The position numbers and the translations under genes are program-made. Of a stretch of 64,000 bases of DNA, positions 57,396-64,000 are shown in pieces. The notes under the pieces were generated by a model. That model was not told the origin of the DNA. It searched no databases and was given only the letters and a program-made list of their open reading frames with translations. Within the stretch, counting starts at the first letter, position 1, and each line of letters opens with the position of its first letter. The DNA comes from Ptychodera flava (lineage: Eukaryota; Hemichordata; Enteropneusta; Ptychoderidae): positions 24,291,332-24,355,331 of the forward strand of contig NC_091944.1 in assembly GCF_041260155.1 (NCBI RefSeq). The letters run 5' to 3'.

Positions 57396-59525
57396 AACAC
57401 AATACGGTATATTGTAATATATTACAACCCAAATGTTTTCTATTTTCATTATGATCAGGACTGGTCGATCACAATCATAGAGCACGAATGTAAAACTAAA
57501 TGTTCTTATAAGATTGTGTACAAGTCACATGATGATGTTCTTCTGCGGAGTTCTTGTTCTACTGCCCAAAGAATGTTGAAAGACTCATCTAACTTTTCCG
57601 CTTAGCGTCTACAAGTGTATATTTAGCTTGTCAACACAGCGTCTATACGTGCAAAATACACTATTATTGTTTACATTTGGATATCCCTGCATACAATTAT
57701 CATCTGTCTAGCCAGAGTGCAGTCCTAATAAACTTCAGCCTCTACAATCAACTCCATAAGTAATTTAGCACTTCCCTTGTGTGTTCTAACAAAACACTCA
57801 AATGAGTAGGTTCTTTTTATCTACAATGTCATCTGCAAAACATAATGTAAAATAATATTCATGATGAAACGTTTTTGAGCAAAAATATCCACTTTCTCTG
57901 CATCAATTTGATTTGGATTTTATCTGCACGGAAAGTAAAAACATTCTGCAAAACAAATTCGAGAATAAATGCGAATATTTGCTCTACTTTATTCTGACAG
58001 AGACAAATGGGAAGACCTGTTTATGTTATTTTGGTTTCCCACTATTTATCTTATACATGTTTTCTGTTTTCATATCGGGCGAAAGACAGGGTATAAATTA
58101 AATGTAATTCGAATGAGACAAGGTTTAATTTGAAATAGACTCATCTCTACGATATCGACCTCTCAACACATAATTGAATACTGAAGCCTTTGTACGTTTA
58201 TTGTGTCGCGTTCTGCAATTTTGGTGAGTATCTCAATTTTTGCGAGAACCGACTCAACATCTTGCATCGCATAGCCTGCTTTCGCTCTAATGTTCCAGAT
58301 AACAAGAATAATACTGTCTGCTTCAGAGTCGAAAGATCTAATTTCTGGTCATTTCTCTGCAAAGAAACAAATTGACTGAAATTCACAGCATGCATATGTT
58401 CGAAATGATGGGCAAAAATTGTCGGAAACCCGGTAAAATACAGAGAAACATTATATACTCTTTACAGCATATTTTCAAGTGTAGTGAAATCTGTATGACA
58501 GGAATTATCGCAAAGGTCGTTAACATTAAGTGAGGCATAGGTTTAGATAATCTTGTGAACATTAGATAGATTATGATAGGCTGTTCAATCCGTTGTTCAA
58601 TGGTCGAGATGCATGGCCCAATATTCAATTATTGTTAAAAGACATGATTAAAGAAAAATCACACCGAAATCAGTGGCCTTTCCAATTCTTTGAGCCAAGA
58701 TCTTTAGAGCGTCTTAAATATCCTTTAAACAGAGTTGTTTAAGTCAAAATTTGTATTTGGCAAGAACAGTCATGCACATGCCAGTAACACGGGTCATCTT
58801 CTCAAAGATTTTTCCAATGAACAACGACTGTAAATGTGGCGTAAATATAAGATTCATTCATTACAGAAAATCGGGAATGAAATGTGCAGTCTTCAATAAG
58901 GGGAAACAGCGTACATTTTACTGTGTTTTACAGTCCCGACTGTATTGTTTGCAGGTAGATTCCGGTATAGAATTATTTGAGTCCATACTAGAAATGCATA
59001 TATACCGGAAGAAAACGTCTACTGCAATCACAAACGACAACGACTATTCCCCTTTTTGTCGAAGGCAATTCTCTGTATGATTGCATTTGTGCCGACTGAC
59101 GTTTTCTGCTAATCTGCTGGTCCTTTTTTAAACAACAGACTTAAATACAACGTTGATGAATTTTTCACTCCGGCTATCTCTTCACGATGGGATCGGAAAT
59201 GTACAATATTTCGTTACTTTTATTATTACAGAAAGGATACCAGACTGACCTGACAACGACCAAAAATGAAACCTCCCAGTCCTCACTTTCTGTTTCTGCT
59301 GCTGATTCTTTCAACGGCCGATATCGGTGTCGCAGAGCACGGCGAATCGAAGACATGCTCTCGCTCCGAATGGAATGTTACCGAGACTTCAGTCAACAAA
59401 GAGGTAATGGTGTCCGAACTTGAGTGCGACAGCATCAGTCGATTGCAAAAATTAAAGCCCAATAAATTTCACATTGGTTCCGGTGTTTTCTAGTTAGCCA
59501 GTGGTGATGTTGGTGGGGAATACAG

Positions 59526-60169
59526 TTAAATAATAACACATGAGAGCGAGGGCAAGATCACGATTTATTGCCTGCCCAAGGGATTGTGGTCATGATCGAA
59601 ATATTGATGATGCCCGAGCCGTAGGCGAGGGCATCACCAATATTTCGATCATGACCACCAGCCTGAGGGCAGGCAAAAAGTCGTGATCTTGCCCTAGCTC
59701 TCATGTGTCATTATTTTTATTACACCGAACAAACTTCTTCGAGTACAGTTCGCCTTTCTGCATGAGTCCGGACCTCAGCGTAAAATGTTGCCGCTGAAAG
59801 TTTGCCGATCTCCTCGGTGGCGTATCCAAATTTGTTGCTTGCATAGTCGCTGAACACAGAAATTGCATTCCTTGTTGCTATTTTCGTTCGTTTGCTGTTT
59901 ACTTGCATCAAAATATCGTCTAACTGTGCCGGTGACAGCTCTGCATGACGTTTCGTAGCCATAGTTGCCGACTGCAAGTAGGCCTACAAGCGAACGACAA
60001 TTTGTTACGCGCAGAAAGGTTGCGCAGTAAGTAAACTGACGTCATCTATGTAATATCAAATGCAGAGGGCATCATCAAGTTCGCAGAGGGCATCATCACG
60101 TTCTTTTACATGTCACGTGAGTCGTGTTTAACCAATGGCAGTGCACGCTGAATGAGTGAGGTGTAATGA
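59526..60169 (-). mobile_element. 644-bp insertion in pseudogene exon 1: hairpin plus Crypton/DUF3504-like N-terminus
   Basis: The flanks ...GGGGAATACAG and AGCC...TTCCGAAGG are contiguous in copy 1, which defines the insert exactly. Its left part (59529-59716) is a long imperfect palindrome. On the minus strand an ORF (59977-59720) then starts an 85-aa protein. No terminal inverted repeats or clear target-site duplication are seen. It may be a truncated copy of a mobile element. Confidence 0.7.
59720..59977 (-). pseudogene. DUF3504/Crypton-type recombinase N-terminal fragment (85 aa)
   Basis: The residues AISVFSDYASNKFG and LSAATFYAEVRT resemble the N-terminal core-binding region of the tyrosine-recombinase-derived DUF3504 proteins common in invertebrate genomes. 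Those typically read 'K.TK...A...F..Y', then '...L...FYAEVR'. The reading frame stops soon after, without the catalytic domain. Judged by pattern only. Confidence 0.45.
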
Positions 60170-60226
60170 AGCCATTTAGTTCCGAAGGAAGGTATCGAAA
60201 CGGCCAATCTTGTAGGTGTATAGATC

Positions 60227-60258
<32 letters not shown>

Positions 60259-60923
60259 ATATTAGCGATGGTGGAGTGGTGGCGATGACAACATGATGAT
60301 AATGATTACTGTTGTCGTTATTGTTATTTTTTGTTGTTCTTGCCATCAATATTATTATCATCATCATCGATATTTCATCGTCACCATCATCATCACCCTA
60401 CCAATAATCAAATTAGATATCAAAAACAACAAATAATAAAAAAAATAACCACTTAATTGGCGTAAACACTGGCACATGCAAGAAAAATGTCAAAATGGCA
60501 ACTCCACAATATGTGTGGCTTTTACAATTAAAGAATTGTGATTTTTATGGATTGTCGAGAAAATTCGACCAACAATGGCAGTGCTTAACTGAATTGCGTT
60601 GCTCTATTCCTCAGGGTGGACTTATTCCTGACACAAATCCAGAGTGCATGGATTACCATGTTGATAACGACGAGCATGGAATATGTAGCCCTGATCGCGA
60701 TCAGCATGGAATATTGAAAGCAATATGTAGCCCTGATCGCGATAGGTAAGTAGAGATATGCCAGCTATAAGAGAAACATGTCTCCTTTTAAAATCGAGGT
60801 ATGAATATTATCATCGTGGAATTTTGAACGTATATAGGATTTGGAAACGCAAAACAACACAATGGAATTCATTTTCCTCAAGTAGAGTGGAATATGTACA
60901 GGAACAACATTTATAATTGCTAT

Positions 60924-60924
<1 letters not shown>

Positions 60925-60990
<66 letters not shown>
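60925..60990. repeat. (CT)n microsatellite
   Basis: In intron 2 of the pseudogene; not present in copy 1, which has a CTGTCT-rich stretch near 54135. Confidence 0.95.
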
Positions 60991-60991
<1 letters not shown>

Positions 60992-61405
60992 TTTCTCTGT
61001 CTATCTTTGTCATGTTCTCTCGTTCTCCTATTAGATTACCCTTGTTCTGACTTTTCGACCTATCATTTGAATCAAAAGTGTAATTAGAAATTACTAAACA
61101 TTACTTTATTACACCTCCTTGCACAGAATTGACCGGGCCCTGGTTCCTATTGGCGTAACATCTTAACTGTAAACGCCAACTATGAAGAAGATTGTTACTA
61201 CATCCGGAAAGAACAACTGAATATTACTACTGTTCAACCACAGAACACGTTAAAACTATAACTTCATACTCCTAAAACCTAATGTAAACTTTGACGTTTT
61301 CTTGCGTTATTATGAAGTTTGATGTAATAGATATTAGGTAGCACTGAGCATCTTCTCAACTTGGAGAAATAAAAGCATGATCATTAAATGCCACAATCTA
61401 GTTGT

Positions 61406-61702
61406 CGTATGTATGTATGTATGTATGTATGTATGTATGTATGTATGTATGTATGTATGTATGTATGTATGTATGTATGTATGTATGTATGTATGTATGT
61501 ATGTATGTATGTATGTATGTATGTATGTATGTATGTATGTATGTATGTATGTATGTATGTATGTATGTCTGTATGTATGTTTTTCTGTATGTATGTATGT
61601 ATGTATGTATGTATGTATGTATGTATGTATGTATGTATGTATGTATGTATGTATGTATGTATGTATGTATGTATGTATGTATGTATGTATGTATGTATGT
61701 GA
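61406..61702. repeat. (ATGT)n array, ~300 bp
   Basis: Downstream of pseudogene exon 3; positional counterpart of 54537-55045, without its ATGC blocks. Confidence 0.98.
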
Positions 61703-62400
61703 GTGTAAGTATGTGTACGTACGTTCGTTTTACACAGGAAATCCGTATTTTAGTAAATTGCATAACAGTGATTTTAATATATCAATGCGCCATTCGACGA
61801 TGCCGATCCTTCTGTTTTTTAACGGCATTTCGTCTGACATGGAAATAAAGCATATGATTGTCATTTTACATTTAAACCCAAACATTTGGAGAGAAAACTA
61901 TGCAAAAGAGGTATGTAATAAACACATTATAGCCCAAACAAGTTCTCGTACACACCACTATGTAAGCGACAGTCTGCCAAAGTATTACTAGGGTGTAAGG
62001 AAAAGCGGTTTAGCGGAGACTTAAAGTATGGGTCTCGATACTTATATCTAGAAAACGTAAATCATATATTTACTACTAAACCTTTCCTTCAAGGACAATT
62101 CCAAAATCCCATCCCAAAATATATATTATAATGGAAGCATTTTCGACCTGCAAGGCTTCTTTATGGCAATGGTAAAACTGCTATAATTTAAGTGCAATTT
62201 TTATAATTTTAGTATTTGAAATTTGTTCAGTCGCATTCATATTGCAATTCATAATGTCTTTCAACATAATATGCTACTATACATAATATATCATGTCACT
62301 GCCTAGGACTTGTGCCACTTAAAGACGTTCTAACAATCGACATCTTTAAATGCTTGGAAGGAAGCAACGGTGTGTTTCGATTTTGCGTTGATTAAGAGGG

Positions 62401-63173
62401 CGCTGCGCCAATCACAGCGTACTTTCCTCAAAGCCATTTTTTGCAAATATTCATTCAATAACAAATATGTCGACCCAAGATTGAAATATTTGTCGGGTTC
62501 ACAGTTAAACTTGTCAAGCAATCATAAGTTGCGTGAGAGAAGAGTTAATTTTTGCAAGTGTATGCAAATCACCCGATTTCCTGGCTTCTCTTTTCTCCTA
62601 ATTTCAAGATTTCCAAAATATTTTAACTCCCCTCTGGGCTGGTCAAATTTTCTGAAATTTTCACATTATATGTTCTTTAAATACTATATGATAAAACAAA
62701 AATTTTGTTTGACCATAAAATTTGTACCTTCTGAATAAGAGGCATTTGAATTTTGCTAATCATTTTTAAGTATTTTGAATTATTTTTAAGTGTCAGTCTT
62801 TCAACGCACTCTATTTTAGAATAAGGAAAGATAATTCAAAATGAAAGTCTTTTCTGTATACACATACTCTTTTTTCAAGTGAAATAGTTCATTTCAGAAA
62901 ATAGTGTCAGATTCAATATATGACTTAATAGTTCTATGACTAATACCAAACTTGAGGATTTTTACCCCAAAATATACACTGTCCACCTTCATCCTTCGAG
63001 TAAACTCTTGCTACCATACTAAATGTAGATTCTCTGCTTTTTTGAAAATATATAGTATGAGAGGGTTTCCTTGTCATTTTAGGTAAGAAATATTCCTTTG
63101 AAAAAAAAAACTGTGTGGGCAAACGTGTAGCCCCACCCTAGGTATCAACATTGCTACCATTCAGAAAAGTTCT
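62401..63173. other. AT-rich spacer before the last transposon copy
   Basis: No gene or clear repeat; the ORF at 62370-62738 is AT-rich and resembles no known protein. Confidence 0.5.
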
Positions 63174-64000
63174 TTAAAGTGGCACTCCCACTTGGTAACA
63201 TTTTCAAAACATATTTTTTTAATGCCAACGGTCGATATTTGACGTGGCGAGTGCGCGCGGATCGCGAGATATCGATAAAAACATATCATTTCCCGAGCGT
63301 ATTTTTCACATCCCGAAGTTTACGATCGTTTCTGATTATGACGCGAAATCCCCGAAGGTTTGTTGTTCTGCTGATTGACGATATTCTAGGGAGTCCATAA
63401 TAAGTTCGAACTACGCAATTTTACCTCCCACTGCGAAGACTTTATATACAGCATTATGCCTTTACCACAGGTCAGTTTTTGAAAACTTCTTCTTAGCTTT
63501 TGTCGTTTTCATTATTCTAAATCAGTTGTATTATATTTCAACCAATACCACAGAAACATCAGTTTTTACGTGTAAAATATTAGCCGCCTCCGATGACTAC
63601 ATTTTGTCGTCTGCCACACAGTACGTGTCAGGTTCGCCGCGCGCTTGGTATGCGTCTATGCATACCACACGGTGGCCGCCACCATGTATCAACCACACGT
63701 AATGGGCTAGTCACCTATGCGAATTCTGGTGGAATCAGCAAAAATTGTTTTTCGTTTTTTCACAAAGTCAGTAAGACTCAGCTTTCTCCCACGGGGCATG
63801 ACCGATCACCGACGCAAGTGGTATTGTGGCGTACAGCAGCGTCAGTGTAGACTCTACTCCATAGCTTAGTTGACAATGGCGCCAGTGCCGAACGTTCGAT
63901 GTTCGGAAGCTGAATTTAGGTGGGCCACCGGAATTCAAACTTTTACTTTTTTGAAGACATGTTTTTATCGATATCTCGCGATCCATGCGCAGTCGCCACG
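63174..64000. mobile_element. TTAA-flanked transposon, copy 2 (cut by window end)
   Basis: It starts TTAAAGTGGCACTCCCACTT and follows the 36060 copy along its length, including the internal GATGACTACATTTTGTCGTC segment. The right TIR begins near 63955 and is truncated at the window edge. Confidence 0.85.

Larger units (their letters stand above)
59266..61275 (+). pseudogene. Broken second copy of the secreted eight-cysteine gene
   Basis: Exon 1 (59266-59525, resuming 60170-60198) starts MKPPSPHFLFLLLILSTAD with the same signal peptide and cysteine spacing. It has TAG where copy 1 has Tyr (after GSGVF) and is split by a 644-bp insertion. Exon 2 (60615-60745) has an internal duplication of GICSPDRD, giving 131 nt and a frameshift. 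Exon 3 (61127-61275) begins AAT TGA and has further indels. Splice sites and an AATAAA near 61367 persist. It is either a recent pseudogene, or conceivably a short secreted product ending at the TAG. Confidence 0.85.
57850..62400 (+). repeat. Tandem segmental duplication, unit 2
   Basis: Direct-repeat partner of 51390-56830, holding the pseudogene. ORFs in unit 1 at 51503-52078 and 52125-52367 are not kept open here, so they are probably not genes. The right edge is uncertain. Confidence 0.8.

Noticed and set aside
62370-62738. 122-aa ORF near the right end
   Set aside because: AT-rich, no motif, and it overlaps the decaying edge of duplication unit 2.

Overview
This window looks like nuclear DNA of an invertebrate animal. 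It is AT-rich, has short coding exons with GT-AG introns of about 0.4-5 kb, and is dense in microsatellites (GATA, ATGT, TA, CT), palindromic MITE-like elements and dead retroelements. The source species cannot be fixed from sequence alone. A marine, possibly deuterostome, animal is my guess, not something shown here.

The left two thirds (about 3.7-42.3 kb, minus strand) is a head-to-tail pair of TRPC-type cation channel genes. TRPC-B (25325-42257) is complete: 14 exons encoding 1043 aa, with N-terminal ankyrin-like repeats, the TRPC pre-S1 domain, S1-S6, an LFW pore motif, the EWKF(S)R TRP box, a proximal C-terminal helix and a 210-aa coiled-coil tail. TRPC-A (3731-20252) has the same first 13 exons with identical lengths and phases, except exon 9. 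The tail exon is not found in the 3.7 kb that remains before the window edge. Exon 9 carries an unusually long Ser/Thr-rich S3-S4 extracellular loop (about 100 and 120 aa) that has diverged strongly between the copies. Both pores carry an Asp where Drosophila TRP has its calcium-selectivity Asp.

The introns and the 5 kb between the genes are full of repeats. They include a LINE reverse-transcriptase remnant (18.7-19.75 kb), a Penelope-like remnant with hammerhead-ribozyme-like motifs (23.4-24.4 kb), a 1.7 kb element built of about 147-bp tandem units in alternating A/B order (15.6-17.4 kb), TTAA-flanked MITEs, a two-copy TIR element and a roughly 360-bp dispersed repeat with at least eight copies.

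From 42.3 to 51.4 kb I see no convincing gene, only palindromes, MITEs, two tRNA-derived SINE fragments and weak ORFs.

The right part (51.4-62.4 kb, plus strand) is a tandem duplication of a three-exon gene for a small secreted protein with eight cysteines. The first copy (52884-54440, 186 aa) is intact. The second (59266-61275) is a pseudogene with a nonsense codon, a 644-bp insertion in exon 1, an exon-2 internal duplication with frameshift, and a broken exon 3. The insertion carries the start of a DUF3504/Crypton-like protein. A near-perfect 531-bp palindrome lies between the copies. The window ends inside a second copy of the TTAA element seen at 36 kb.
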